Of a stretch of DNA of 64,000 nucleotides, positions 28,042-38,022 are shown piece after piece. The notes beneath the pieces were generated by a model that worked only from the letters and a program-made list of their open reading frames with translations, did no database searches and had not been told where the DNA came from. The stretch's first letter is position 1, and every line of letters starts with the position of its first letter. Position numbers and translations under genes: made by a program. The stretch spans positions 1-64,000 of the forward strand of contig NZ_JASAOI010000026.1 in assembly GCF_029953285.1 (NCBI RefSeq), in the 5' to 3' direction. This DNA comes from Yinghuangia seranimata. GTDB lineage: Bacteria; Actinomycetota; Actinomycetes; Streptomycetales; Streptomycetaceae.

Positions 28042-28128
28042 TTGCATACACTCCCATTCACGTTGTAAAAGATCGTCTAGCGCCCGTCTGAGCAGCCAGT
28101 CCGAAACATCCCTCGCGATGGAGGACGC

Positions 28129-30525
28129 ATGTCCGGGCTCCAACACACCGATCCAGCCGTCGTCACAGCAAGCTCGTCCGCCGCACAAGTCGCCGGGAGC
28201 GACCTGACGTACGTCGTGGTGGTCGCGGTCATTGCGCTGGCCGCCCTCGGCGTCGCGGCGGTACTGGTACGCCAAGTGCTCGCCGCCGACGAGGGCACGG
28301 AGAGCATGAAGCGCATCGCCGCGGCCGTCCAGGAGGGCGCCGCGGCGTATCTGACCCGACAGTTCCGCACCCTTGCGGTGTTCGCCGCCGGGGTGTTCTT
28401 CCTTTTGATGCTGCTCCCGGCCGACGGCTGGGGCCAACGCATCGGCCGTTCCCTGTTCTTCCTCGTCGGCGCGGTGTTCTCCGCCGTGACCGGCTACACC
28501 GGGATGTGGCTCGCGGTGCGCAGCAACGTGCGCGTCGCCGCGGCCGCGCGCGCCGGATCCGGGCCCGAGGGCTCGCACGCCGCGATGCGGATCGCGTTCC
28601 GCACCGGCGGCGTGGCCGGCATGTTCACCGTCGGCCTCGGCCTGTTCGGCGCCGCGCTCGTGGTGCTGATCTACCGCGAGAACGCCCCGACGGTGCTGGA
28701 GGGCTTCGGCTTCGGCGCCGCGCTGCTGGCGATGTTCATGCGTGTCGGCGGCGGCATCTTCACCAAGGCCGCCGACGTCGGCGCCGACCTGGTGGGCAAG
28801 GTCGAGCAGGGCATCCCGGAGGACGACCCGCGCAACGCCGCGACGATCGCCGACAACGTGGGCGACAACGTCGGAGACTGTGCGGGCATGGCCGCCGACC
28901 TGTTCGAGTCGTACGCCGTCACCCTTGTCGCCGCGCTCATCCTCGGCAGGACCGCGTTCGGCGACGCCGGGCTGGTGTTCCCGCTGCTGGTGCCCGCGAT
29001 CGGCGTCGTCACCGCGGTCATCGGCATCTACACGGTCGCGCCGCGCACCGGCGACCGCAGCGGCATGACGGCCATCAACCGCGGCTTCTTCCTGTCCGCG
29101 GCGATCTCCCTGGTCCTGGTCGGCATCACCGCGTTCGCCTACCTGCCCGACAAGTTCAGCAAGCTCGACGGCCTCTCCAGCACCACCGAGACCGGCAGGG
29201 CGATCCTGGACCACTCGGGCGACCCGCGGGTGTTCGCGCTGGTGGCCGTGCTCATCGGCATCGTGCTGGCCACGGTGATCCAGCAGCTCACCGGCTACTT
29301 CACCGAGACGTCGCGGCGCCCGGTCAAGGACGTCGTCAAGACCGCGCTCACCGGCCCGGCGACGGTCATCCTGTCCGGTATCTCGCTGGGCCTGGAGTCC
29401 GCGGTGTACGCGGCGGTGCTCATCGGCATCGCCGTCTACGCCGCGTACCTGCTCGGCGGCGGCATCATCATGCTCGCGCTGTTCGCCGTGGCACTCGCGG
29501 GAACCGGCCTGCTGACGACCGTCGGTGTCATCGTCGCCATGGACACCTTCGGACCGGTGTCCGACAACGCGCAGGGCATCGCCGAGATGTCCGGCGACGT
29601 CGAGGGCGAGGGCGCGCGCGTGCTCACCGACCTCGACGCGGTCGGCAACACCACCAAGGCGATCACCAAGGGCATCGCCATCGCGACCGCGGTGCTCGCC
29701 GCGACCGCGCTGTACGGCTCGTACCGCGACGCGGTCGAGACCGCGCAGAGCGAGGTCGGCGCCGACGCGCTCGCGGGCATGTCGCGGCTGCAGACGCTGT
29801 CCTTCAGCCTCGACATCTCGCAGCCGAACAACCTCGTCGGCCTGATCCTCGGCGCCGCCGTGGTGTTCCTGTTCAGCGGCCTGGCGATCAACGCGGTCTC
29901 GCGCGCCGCGGGCGCGGTGGTGTTCGAGGTGCGCGAGCAGTTCCGCACCCGGCCGGGCATCATGGACGGCTCCGAGCTGCCGGAGTACGGACGCGTCGTC
30001 GACATCTGCACACGTGACTCGCTGCGCGAACTCGCCACCCCCGGGCTGCTCGCCGTGATGGCGCCGATCGCGGTCGGCTTCGCCTTCGGTATCGCGCCGC
30101 TCGGCGCGTACCTCGCGGGCGCGATCGGCGCGGGCACGCTCATGGCGGTGTTCCTCGCGAACTCCGGCGGAGCGTGGGACAACGCGAAGAAGACCGTCGA
30201 GGACGGCACGTTCGGCGGCAAGGGCACCGACGCGCACGCCGCGACGGTCATCGGCGACACCGTCGGCGACCCGTTCAAGGACACCGCGGGCCCGGCGATC
30301 AACCCGCTGCTGAAGGTCATGAACCTCGTGTCGCTGCTCATCGCCCCCGCCGTGGTCAAGCTGACCGTCGGCGAGCACGCCAGCGGCGGACTGCGGGCCG
30401 GCATCGCGGTGCTGGCGATCCTCGTCATCATCGGCGCCGTGTGGTTCAGCAAGCGGAAGTCGATCGCCGTCGGCACCCCTAACAACAACCACGGCGCGAA
30501 GGAGGCCGAAGCGGTGGTCGGTTGA
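28129..30525 (+). CDS. hppA: Membrane-bound proton-translocating pyrophosphatase, K+-independent type
   Basis: A 798-residue integral membrane protein with about 16 helices that couples PPi hydrolysis to H+ pumping. Substrate motif DVGADLVGKVEQGIPEDDPRN, acidic motif DNVGDNVGDCAGMAADLFES, and the C-terminal GDTVGDPFKDTAGPAINPLLK are intact. GNTTKAITKG carries Lys at about residue 510, the marker of the K+-independent subfamily (K+-dependent enzymes have Ala). ATG with GGAGGACGC upstream. Monocistronic, downstream of bldG as in streptomycetes, with an unusual AT-rich upstream region. Confidence 0.96.
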   Translation: MSGLQHTDPAVVTASSSAAQVAGSDLTYVVVVAVIALAALGVAAVLVRQVLAADEGTESMKRIAAAVQEGAAAYLTRQFRTLAVFAAGVFFLLMLLPADGWGQRIGRSLFFLVGAVFSAVTGYTGMWLAVRSNVRVAAAARAGSGPEGSHAAMRIAFRTGGVAGMFTVGLGLFGAALVVLIYRENAPTVLEGFGFGAALLAMFMRVGGGIFTKAADVGADLVGKVEQGIPEDDPRNAATIADNVGDNVGDCAGMAADLFESYAVTLVAALILGRTAFGDAGLVFPLLVPAIGVVTAVIGIYTVAPRTGDRSGMTAINRGFFLSAAISLVLVGITAFAYLPDKFSKLDGLSSTTETGRAILDHSGDPRVFALVAVLIGIVLATVIQQLTGYFTETSRRPVKDVVKTALTGPATVILSGISLGLESAVYAAVLIGIAVYAAYLLGGGIIMLALFAVALAGTGLLTTVGVIVAMDTFGPVSDNAQGIAEMSGDVEGEGARVLTDLDAVGNTTKAITKGIAIATAVLAATALYGSYRDAVETAQSEVGADALAGMSRLQTLSFSLDISQPNNLVGLILGAAVVFLFSGLAINAVSRAAGAVVFEVREQFRTRPGIMDGSELPEYGRVVDICTRDSLRELATPGLLAVMAPIAVGFAFGIAPLGAYLAGAIGAGTLMAVFLANSGGAWDNAKKTVEDGTFGGKGTDAHAATVIGDTVGDPFKDTAGPAINPLLKVMNLVSLLIAPAVVKLTVGEHASGGLRAGIAVLAILVIIGAVWFSKRKSIAVGTPNNNHGAKEAEAVVG

Positions 30526-30555
30526 CGGGGCGCGCGACAGGCGCACCCGAGTGTC

Positions 30556-30660
30556 GGGGGGGGGGGGGGGGGGGGGGGGGCGCGGGGCGCCCCCCCCCCC
30601 CGCGGGGGGGGGGGCGCCCCCCCCCCCCCGGGGTGGGGGGGGGGGGGCCGGGGCCGGCCC
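30556..30660. repeat. G/C homopolymer tract after hppA
   Basis: A run of 25 G (30556-30580) is followed by alternating C and G runs of about 9-14. The arrangement could fold into a very strong hairpin where a terminator is expected, but such runs are also typical of unreliable base calling. The exact length should not be trusted. Confidence 0.5.
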
Positions 30661-30739
30661 GCGCCCCCTCCGCCCGCGTCGTATGCGACCCTCGGACACG
30701 CCCGAGGCGTAACGGCGATGCGAAAAGACGGAGACGAGC

Positions 30740-31495
30740 GTGGCGAGGAAGAACCCGGCGAAACTCCCGGCGCTGGTGGTCGCGGCGGCCGCCCTGCTGG
30801 CCATGACGGCGGGGTGCAGCGACAGCGGCGGTGGCGACGACAAGAACAAGCAGGCGCTCGCCGACTGGGCCGCGAAGGTGTGCACCACCGACGTCACGGG
30901 CAAGATCGACGAGTCCAAGGCCGCGCTCGCCGACATGAACGCCGTCGTCCCCAAGGAGACGCCCGACGCGCTCAAGGCCCGCCTTGCCGCGGACGTCACC
31001 AAGCTCGCCGACGCCGACACCGCACTGGCCGTCGCCCTCGACAACGCCGGCGACCCCGTGGTCAAGAACGGCAAGGCCCAGGCCGTCGCCGCCGCGGGCG
31101 AGCTCCGCGCCGCCGCCACCGGCTGGAACGGCCTCAAGACCGAGGTCGAGGCGCTCCCGACGACGGACCAGAAGGCCTTCGCCGACGCCCTGCGCGCGCT
31201 CCAGCCCAACATCTCCAAGTACACCGCCGGCTCCCGCAGCGCCCTGGAGGAGCTCCACAAGGGCGAGTTGGGCAAGGCCCTGGCCGCCACGCCGGGCTGC
31301 GCCGCGACCGTCCCGGCCCCTGCCGCGAGCACTCCGGCCGCCGCCGCGAACGCGCCTGTCCCTGCTGCGAGTGCGCCGGCCCCGGCGGCGAGCACGCCCG
31401 CGGCGAGCACGCCTGCTCCCTCCGCGAGCACGCCGGTTCCCGCCGCGAGCACGCCCGCCGCCGCGACGAGCACGCCGGCCCCCGCCGCCACGTGA
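30740..31495 (+). CDS. Small secreted lipoprotein with Pro/Ala/Ser-rich tail
   Basis: A 251-residue protein. The signal peptide has lipobox TAGC (then SDSGGGDD), followed by a helical domain of about 160 residues (QALADWAAKVCTTDVTGKIDESKAAL) with two cysteines, then a tail of PAAS/TPA repeats from about residue 195 that probably spans the cell wall. GTG start with GGAGACGAGC upstream. Small secreted proteins of this type are found next to hppA in streptomycetes (recollection). Molecular function unknown. Confidence 0.85.
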   Translation: MARKNPAKLPALVVAAAALLAMTAGCSDSGGGDDKNKQALADWAAKVCTTDVTGKIDESKAALADMNAVVPKETPDALKARLAADVTKLADADTALAVALDNAGDPVVKNGKAQAVAAAGELRAAATGWNGLKTEVEALPTTDQKAFADALRALQPNISKYTAGSRSALEELHKGELGKALAATPGCAATVPAPAASTPAAAANAPVPAASAPAPAASTPAASTPAPSASTPVPAASTPAAATSTPAPAAT

Positions 31496-31507
31496 CGGTC
31501 CGCCGCA

Positions 31508-31527
31508 CGGGCGGGCGGGCCCGCCCG
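31508..31527 (+). terminator. Hairpin after the lipoprotein gene
   Basis: A 9-bp stem CGGGCGGGC/GCCCGCCCG with a 2-nt loop, 12 bp past the stop codon. The remaining sequence to 31739 shows no gene. Confidence 0.5.
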
Positions 31528-31739
31528 ATCCGAACCGCCGCGTGGGCGGGCGGCGATCGGCTCACGGTGATCCGCCGCGGCACGTCCGACGGTTCCGCCG
31601 TCGGAGCCCGCGCGGCACGTCGGGGTGCCGCTTCGTCGTGACCTCGTCCACCCGTCCCGAGCCGCGCATACGGGTCGCGCCGCAGTGTCCCGCCCCGCCT
31701 GTGGCCGATCCGCGCCGCGGGCGAGGCAGGATGGTGTCT

Positions 31740-33215
31740 GTGACGATGCACGACTCCTCCCAGGTCGCCCGGCTGCGTGCCGCGCTGGACGACGCCGACT
31801 ACACCGTGGACGGCTGCCTCGACGCGCTCGGGCCGCAGGCCTACGGGGCGTTGTCGCGCAGCGAGACCGTCCCGGCGCTGCGCGCGCTGCGCGGCGACGG
31901 CGGCCCGTTGGCGACGCTGATCCGGCTGTTCCTGCTGCAGACCCGCGTGCCGTACGCGCAGGCGCTCGGCGCGCTGCCGTTCGACGAGGCGGTGGCCGGC
32001 GGCCTGTTGGAACGGGACGGCGACGAGGTGCGCGCGCTGGTCGACATCCGGCCGTACGGCGAGGCCGACACCGACTGGTGGGTGGTCTCCGACCTCGGCA
32101 GCGGCATCGGCGGCGTGTCCGGGCCGCTGCGTCCGGACCACGTGCTCGGCATCGGCGGGGCGTCGACGACGCTGGCGGGCATCACCGTCCGCGAGCCGGC
32201 CGACCGCGTCCTGGACCTCGGCACGGGCTGCGGCGTGCAGGCGCTGCACGCGTCGCGGCACGCCCGTTCGGTGACCGCCACCGACGTGAACCGGCGGGCC
32301 CTGGACCTGACCCGGCTGACGATGGCGCTGTCGGGCGTGTCGAACGTGGGCCTGGCGGAGGGCAGCCTGTTCGAGCCGGTCGAGGGCGAGACGTACGACC
32401 TGATCGTGTCGAACCCGCCGTTCGTGATCTCGCCGAAGGGCCGGTTCACCTACCGCGACGGCGGCCTGCCCGGCGACGGGATCTGCCGCCGCCTGGTCGG
32501 GCAGGCGCCCGCGTACCTGGCCGACGGCGGGTTCTGCCAGCTGCTGGCGAACTGGCAGCACGTGAAGGGCCAGGACTGGCACGACCGGCTGCGGGACTGG
32601 CTGGCGCCGACCGGGTGCGACGCGTGGGTGGTGCAGCGCGAGGTGCAGGACCCGGCGCAGTACGCCGAGTTGTGGCTGCGCGACGCCGGCGACCACCAGA
32701 GCCCCGAGTACGCGGCGCGCTATGACGCGTGGTTGGACGCGTTCGAGCAGGACGGCGTCGAAGGCGTCGGCTTCGGCTGGATCACGTTGCGCAAGTCGGG
32801 CTCGGCCGATCCGGTGGTGCACGTCGAGGACTGGCCGCACCCGGTCGAGCAGCCGCTGGGCTCCGAGGTCGCGGCGTGGTTCGCGCGGCAGGACGCGTTG
32901 CGCGCGCACGACGACGCGGCGCTGCTGGACACGGCGTTCACGCTGGCGCCCGCGGTCCTCCAGGAGCAGACCGGCCAGCCGGGCGCGGAGGACCCCGAGT
33001 ACGTGGTGCTGCGCCAGCAGCGCGGCATGTGCCGTGCGGACCGGGTGGACACGGTCGGCGCCGCGCTGGCGGGGGCGAGCGACGGCCGGTTGACGGCGGG
33101 CGCGATCGTCGACGCGATCGCGGAACTGCTGGGCGAGGACCGGCTGGCGCTGCGCGAGGCGGTGCCCGGCCCGCTGCGGTCGCTGGTCGCCGACGGCTTC
33201 CTCATGTTCCCCTGA
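31740..33215 (+). CDS. Class I SAM-dependent methyltransferase (DUF7059/MTS-type)
   Basis: A 491-residue protein. The N-terminal helical region (1-130) is followed by a methyltransferase core: SAM motif I VLDLGTGCGVQALHAS, motif II TATDVNRRALDL, and catalytic NPPF in DLIVSNPPFVISP, which marks N-methylation of a planar amide or amine (RNA/DNA bases or Gln). A C-terminal domain of about 150 residues follows. Several in-frame starts exist (31731, 31734, 31740, 31746); GTG 31740 was chosen for AGG spacing. Its end overlaps the convergent exporter gene by 14 bp. Target unknown. Confidence 0.85.
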   Translation: MTMHDSSQVARLRAALDDADYTVDGCLDALGPQAYGALSRSETVPALRALRGDGGPLATLIRLFLLQTRVPYAQALGALPFDEAVAGGLLERDGDEVRALVDIRPYGEADTDWWVVSDLGSGIGGVSGPLRPDHVLGIGGASTTLAGITVREPADRVLDLGTGCGVQALHASRHARSVTATDVNRRALDLTRLTMALSGVSNVGLAEGSLFEPVEGETYDLIVSNPPFVISPKGRFTYRDGGLPGDGICRRLVGQAPAYLADGGFCQLLANWQHVKGQDWHDRLRDWLAPTGCDAWVVQREVQDPAQYAELWLRDAGDHQSPEYAARYDAWLDAFEQDGVEGVGFGWITLRKSGSADPVVHVEDWPHPVEQPLGSEVAAWFARQDALRAHDDAALLDTAFTLAPAVLQEQTGQPGAEDPEYVVLRQQRGMCRADRVDTVGAALAGASDGRLTAGAIVDAIAELLGEDRLALREAVPGPLRSLVADGFLMFP

Positions 33216-34794
33216 CCGATGCCTTGTCGGCACCCGCCCGCTTCACCGGCAGGCGGGTGTCGCGCATCGACGCGGCGGCCGCGAGTCCCAGCAGCGTGCA
33301 CGGGATGACCACGAGGTACACGCCGCTGATGCCGGCCGAATACGCGTCGTGCACGGCGTCCTGGAGGGCCTGCGGGTAGCCGCGGAGGGCTTCCGGGCGG
33401 GGGAGCGCCGTGCCGCCGGCCGGGAGCCCCGGGCCGCCGGCCTCCGCGGCGCCGTGCGCGGCGAGCGCGTCCGGCAGCGTGTCGGTGAAGCGCCGCGCGA
33501 TGACGGCGCCGAAGACGGCCGTGCTGATGGTGCCGCCGAGGGTGCGGAAGAAGGAGATGGACGACGTCGCGACGCCCAGGTCGCGGCGTTCGACGGTGGT
33601 CTGCGCCGCGAGGATCAGCACCTGCGAGGTGAACCCGATGCCGAGTCCGGCGACGACCATCGCGGGCCACAGCGCGACGGCGGGCGCGTCGGTGGCGCGC
33701 ACCTGCCACGCGAACAGGACGGCCGCCGCGGTGGACAGCGCCATGCCGATGACCGGGAACGGCTTGACCCGTCCGGTGCGCCCGATCAGCCGTCCGGACG
33801 TGGTCGACCCGACGAAGTTGGCGGCGATGAACGGCAGCGTCAGCAGCCCGGCCTCGGTCGCGCTGAAGCCGCGCCCGAGCTGGTAGAGCTGCGGCAGGTA
33901 GACCATCGACGCGTACATGCCGGTCCCCATGAGGAACGCCGACGCGCACTGCGCGGTGAAGGAGCGGCTGCGGAACATGCGCGGCGGCCACAGCGGTTCG
34001 GCGGCCCGCCGCTCCCACAGCGCGGTCGCGGCGAGCAGCGCGAGCGCGGTGCCGCCCAGCGCGTACGCGGTGCCCGACGTCCACGCGAAGCGCTGCCCGC
34101 CGAAGGACACCAGCAGCAGGAGCGCGCTGACCCCGGAGACCAGCAGCAGCGCCCCGGCGTAGTCGACGGAGACGTCGGCGCGGCGCGGCGGCAGGGTCAG
34201 GCTGCGCTGGATGACCACGAAGGCGAGTACCGCGAACGGCAGCATGGCGAAGAAGCACCACCGCCAGCCGACGGTGTCGACGAAGACGCCGCCGAGCAGC
34301 GGTCCGATCGCGGTGGACGACGCGAAGGCCGCGCCGATCCAGCCCTGCCACCGGCCGCGCTCCGCGGTGGCCACGATGTCGCCGATGACGGCCTGGCAGA
34401 GCGTGATCATTCCGCCGACGCCGGCGCCCTGGACGGCGCGGAAAGCGATCAGCTGCCATATGCCGTCCGCGAAGCCGCAGAGTGCCGTGCCGGCGGTGAA
34501 GACGCCGATGGCGGTGAGCAGCAGCGGCTTGCGACCGTACAAATCGGACAGCTTTCCCCACAGCGGGGTAGCGGCACAATTGGTGAGGAGGTGTCCGGCG
34601 ACCACCCAGGAGACCTTGTCGACGCCGCCGAGCTCGCCCGCTATCGTCGGCAGGCCGGTGGTGACCACGGTGCTGGCCAACGCGGCGATGAACATCGCGA
34701 TCAGCAGCCCGGTCCCGACGGTGCGGCGCTGAGCTGCGGATATGTCGGGTTCGGCGAGGGGTGTCGCCGGTTCGGCGGCGGCCTCTCGGCTCAT
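33202..34794 (-). CDS. DHA2 (EmrB/QacA) family multidrug efflux MFS transporter
   Basis: A 530-residue protein with about 14 transmembrane helices. N-terminal GLLIAMFIAALASTVVTTGLP, loop motif GKLSDLYGRKPLL (MFS motif A), motif C-like GAAFASSTAIGPLLGGVFVD, and a periplasmic loop between the last helices (ALRGYPQALQDAVHDAYSAG). Probably H+-coupled export of drugs or natural products. ATG 34794 with GGGAGG about 10 nt upstream. Divergent from topA with an inverted repeat between them; convergent with the methyltransferase. Confidence 0.9.
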   Translation of the reverse strand: MSREAAAEPATPLAEPDISAAQRRTVGTGLLIAMFIAALASTVVTTGLPTIAGELGGVDKVSWVVAGHLLTNCAATPLWGKLSDLYGRKPLLLTAIGVFTAGTALCGFADGIWQLIAFRAVQGAGVGGMITLCQAVIGDIVATAERGRWQGWIGAAFASSTAIGPLLGGVFVDTVGWRWCFFAMLPFAVLAFVVIQRSLTLPPRRADVSVDYAGALLLVSGVSALLLLVSFGGQRFAWTSGTAYALGGTALALLAATALWERRAAEPLWPPRMFRSRSFTAQCASAFLMGTGMYASMVYLPQLYQLGRGFSATEAGLLTLPFIAANFVGSTTSGRLIGRTGRVKPFPVIGMALSTAAAVLFAWQVRATDAPAVALWPAMVVAGLGIGFTSQVLILAAQTTVERRDLGVATSSISFFRTLGGTISTAVFGAVIARRFTDTLPDALAAHGAAEAGGPGLPAGGTALPRPEALRGYPQALQDAVHDAYSAGISGVYLVVIPCTLLGLAAAASMRDTRLPVKRAGADKASVRGT

Positions 34795-34962
34795 GGGGGA
34801 ACCGCCTCCCTCATTCGGCCCGGCGCAGATCTGATGGCCCATCAGAGTTACGGGCCGTGGTCGAGGAAGCAAGATGTACCGCGCAACCATCGAGGCCCCG
34901 AACGCGCCAGCGGCGCGCCCGGGGCGTCCGAGGTGGCGGAGGGTTAGCGGCCCGGGAAGCGG

Positions 34963-34988
34963 GAACGGTTGCGTGCGCGTTACCGTTC
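34963..34988. promoter_or_regulatory. Inverted repeat between the exporter and topA genes
   Basis: GAACGGT and ACCGTTC are separated by 12 nt, about 170 bp upstream of the exporter start. The form suits a TetR- or MarR-type repressor. No regulator gene is adjacent. Confidence 0.35.
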
Positions 34989-35133
34989 GAGTGGCATCGG
35001 GCCGATCCGTGTCGTATACCGGGCAGGGCCGGTTTGACTTCGGGGGCTGGGGTACCGTCACACTCCGCCACCCGGCGGCTACAGTCCCCTGAAGGCCCCG
35101 GCCGCCACCAGCAACCTGGAGAGAAGAGCGAAG

Positions 35134-37980
35134 GTGTCCCCGAGCAGCGAGACCGCGCGCGAAGGCAGTCGACTCGTCATCGTCGAGTCGCCCGCCAAGG
35201 CGAAGACGATCAAGGGCTACCTTGGGCCCGGTTACGTGGTCGAGGCCAGCGTGGGTCACATCCGCGACCTCCCCAACGGCGCCGCCGAGGTCCCGGCCGC
35301 GTACGAGGGCCAGTCGTGGGCCCGTCTCGGGGTCAACGTCGATGCCGACTTCGAGCCGATCTACGTCGTCAACGCGGACAAGAAGCAGCAGGTCGCCAAG
35401 CTCAAGAAGCTCCTGAAGGACGCCGACGAACTCTTCCTCGCGACGGACGAGGACCGCGAGGGCGAGGCCATCGCGTGGCACCTCCAGGAGGTCCTCCAGC
35501 CGAAGGTCCCGGTCCGCCGGATGGTCTTCCACGAGATCACCAAGGACGCCATCCAGTCGGCCGTCGCCAACCCGCGCGAGCTCAACCAGCGCCTGGTCGA
35601 CGCCCAGGAGACCCGCCGCATCCTCGACCGGCTCTACGGCTACGAGGTCTCCCCGGTGCTCTGGAAGAAGGTCGGCCCCAAGCTGTCGGCCGGCCGCGTC
35701 CAGTCGGTCGCGACCCGCCTGGTGGTCGAGCGCGAGCGTGAGCGCCGCGCCTTCCGCTCCGCGTCCTACTGGGACGTGCTGGGCACCTTCGACACCGGCC
35801 GGGCCGGCGACGCCAGCGACCCGCGCACCGTCAACGCGCGCCTGGTGAACCTGGACGGCAAGCGCGTCGCCACCGGCCGCGACTTCGGCCCGGACGGTCA
35901 GCTCAAGGGCCGCGACGTGCTGCACGTCGACGAGGCCGGCGCCCGCGCGCTGGCCGCCGCGCTCGAGTCCGCGGCGTTCTCGGTGCGGGCCGTCGAGCGC
36001 AAGCCGTACCGCCGCTCGCCGTACGCGCCGTTCCGCACCACCACGCTCCAGCAGGAGGCCTCGCGCAAGCTCGGCCTCGGCGCCAAGGCGACGATGCAGG
36101 TCGCCCAGAAGCTGTACGAGAACGGCTTCATCACCTACATGCGTACCGACTCGACCACGCTGTCGGACACCGCGATCACCGCGGCCCGCGCGCAGGTCCG
36201 CGAGCTGTACGGCGCCGAGTACCTGCCGGACGCGCCGCGCTCGTACGCCGGCAAGGTCAAGAACGCGCAGGAGGCGCACGAGGCGATCCGCCCCTCCGGC
36301 GACCGCTTCCGCACGCCCGCCGAGACCGGCCTGACCGGCGACCAGTTCCGGCTCTACGAGCTGATCTGGATGCGCACCGTCGCGTCGCAGATGAAGGACG
36401 CGGTCGGCCAGTCCGTCACGGTCCGCATCGGCGGCGTCGCGGCCGAGGCCGAGGGCCTGCCGGGGCGGGACGCGGAGTTCACCGCGTCCGGCAAGATCAT
36501 CACCTTCCACGGCTTCCTCAAGGCGTACGTCGAGGGCTCCGACGACCCCGAGGCCGAGCTCGACGACCGCGAGCGCCGGCTGCCGATGGTCGACGAGGGC
36601 GACCCGCTCACCGCGACCGAGCTGACCCCCGAGGGCCACGCCACCAAGCCGCCCGCCCGCTACACCGAGGCGTCGCTGGTCAAGGAGCTGGAAGAGCGCG
36701 AGATCGGCCGCCCGTCGACGTACGCGTCGATCATCGGCACGATCCTCGACCGCGGCTACGTCTTCAAGAAGGGCACCGCCCTGGTGCCGTCCTTCATCGC
36801 GTTCGCCGTCGTCGGCCTGCTGGAGAACCACTTCGGCCGGCTCGTCGACTACGACTTCACCGCGAAGATGGAGGACGACCTCGACCAGATCGCGCGCGGC
36901 GAGACCGAGTCGGTCCCGTGGCTGCGCCGCTTCTACTTCGGCGAGGACACCCCCGGAGGCCAGTCCGGCGACCACCTCGAGGGCCTCAAGAACCTGGTCA
37001 CCGACCTGGGCGCGATCGACGCGCGCGAGGTCAACTCCTTCCCGGTCGGCGAGGGCATCGTGCTGCGCGTCGGCCGCTACGGCCCGTACGTCGAGCGCGG
37101 CGACCAGCGCGCGGACGTGCCCGCCGACCTGCCGCCGGACGAGCTGACCGTCGAGAAGGCCGAGGAGCTGCTCAACAAGCCGAGCGGCGACTACGTGCTG
37201 GGCACCGACCCGGCGACCGGCCACACGATCGTCGCCAAGGACGGCCGCTACGGCCCGTACGTCACCGAGGTGCTGCCGGAGCCCGAGGCGGCCCCGGCCG
37301 CCGCCGAGCCCGAGCCGGCGCCGGTCGCGGACGCCGAGGGCTCCGCGCCGGCCAAGAAGACCGCGGCGAAGAAGACCGCCAAGAAGACCGCGAAGAAGGC
37401 CGCCGCCAAGGGGCCCAAGCCGCGCACCGCGTCGCTGTTCAAGTCGATGGCGCTGGACACCGTGACGCTCGAGGACGCGCTCAAGCTGTTCTCGCTGCCG
37501 CGCGTGGTCGGCGTCGACCCGGCCAGCGGCGAGGAGATCACGGCGCAGAACGGCCGCTTCGGCCCGTACCTGAAGAAGGGGACGGACTCGCGGTCGCTGC
37601 AGACCGAGGACCAGCTCTTCGACGTCACCCTCGAAGAGGCGCTGGCCATCTACGCCCAGGAGAAGCAGCGCGGCCGCACCGCCAAGCCCCCGTTGAAGGA
37701 GCTCGGCACCGACCCGGTCAGCGGGAAGCCGGTCACGGTGAAGGACGGCCGCTTCGGCCCGTACGTCACCGACGGCGAGACCAACGCCACGCTGCGGGCC
37801 GCCGACAGCGTCGAGGAGATCACCCCCGAGCGGGGCTACGAACTCCTCGCCGAGAAGCGCGCCAAGGGCCCCGCGCCCAAGAAGCGCGCGGCGGCCAAGA
37901 AGGCCCCGGCGAAGAAGGCTCCGGCGAAGAAGACCACCAGCCAAGCAGCGAAGAAGGCTCCGGCCAAGAAGACGACCTGA
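35134..37980 (+). CDS. topA: DNA topoisomerase I (type IA)
   Basis: A 948-residue enzyme that relaxes negative supercoils. N-terminal TOPRIM (VIVESPAKAKTI, TDEDREGEAI), active-site Tyr335 in TYMRTDSTTLSD, then the toroid domain. The C-terminal part has four repeats with GRYGPY/GRFGPY signatures and long Lys/Ala tracts (AKKTAAKKTAKKTAKK near residue 745 and again at the end), as in streptomycete TopA, where they aid DNA binding and processivity. GTG start with GGAGAGAAGAG upstream. Single gene ended by the hairpin at 38023-38050. Confidence 0.97.
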   Translation: MSPSSETAREGSRLVIVESPAKAKTIKGYLGPGYVVEASVGHIRDLPNGAAEVPAAYEGQSWARLGVNVDADFEPIYVVNADKKQQVAKLKKLLKDADELFLATDEDREGEAIAWHLQEVLQPKVPVRRMVFHEITKDAIQSAVANPRELNQRLVDAQETRRILDRLYGYEVSPVLWKKVGPKLSAGRVQSVATRLVVERERERRAFRSASYWDVLGTFDTGRAGDASDPRTVNARLVNLDGKRVATGRDFGPDGQLKGRDVLHVDEAGARALAAALESAAFSVRAVERKPYRRSPYAPFRTTTLQQEASRKLGLGAKATMQVAQKLYENGFITYMRTDSTTLSDTAITAARAQVRELYGAEYLPDAPRSYAGKVKNAQEAHEAIRPSGDRFRTPAETGLTGDQFRLYELIWMRTVASQMKDAVGQSVTVRIGGVAAEAEGLPGRDAEFTASGKIITFHGFLKAYVEGSDDPEAELDDRERRLPMVDEGDPLTATELTPEGHATKPPARYTEASLVKELEEREIGRPSTYASIIGTILDRGYVFKKGTALVPSFIAFAVVGLLENHFGRLVDYDFTAKMEDDLDQIARGETESVPWLRRFYFGEDTPGGQSGDHLEGLKNLVTDLGAIDAREVNSFPVGEGIVLRVGRYGPYVERGDQRADVPADLPPDELTVEKAEELLNKPSGDYVLGTDPATGHTIVAKDGRYGPYVTEVLPEPEAAPAAAEPEPAPVADAEGSAPAKKTAAKKTAKKTAKKAAAKGPKPRTASLFKSMALDTVTLEDALKLFSLPRVVGVDPASGEEITAQNGRFGPYLKKGTDSRSLQTEDQLFDVTLEEALAIYAQEKQRGRTAKPPLKELGTDPVSGKPVTVKDGRFGPYVTDGETNATLRAADSVEEITPERGYELLAEKRAKGPAPKKRAAAKKAPAKKAPAKKTTSQAAKKAPAKKTT

Positions 37981-38022
37981 CGCGGCACCCCGCCGGCCGT
38001 GGCCGGAAACCGGGCAAAGGCC

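Noticed and set aside
30556-30660. Treating the G/C runs as a designed or functional simple-sequence repeat
   Set aside because: Run lengths are irregular and typical of poor base calling over a hairpin; no unit or reading frame is maintained.
35031-35062. topA promoter with TTGACT and TACCGT
   Set aside because: The spacer would be only 13 bp, too short for a credible sigma-HrdB promoter.
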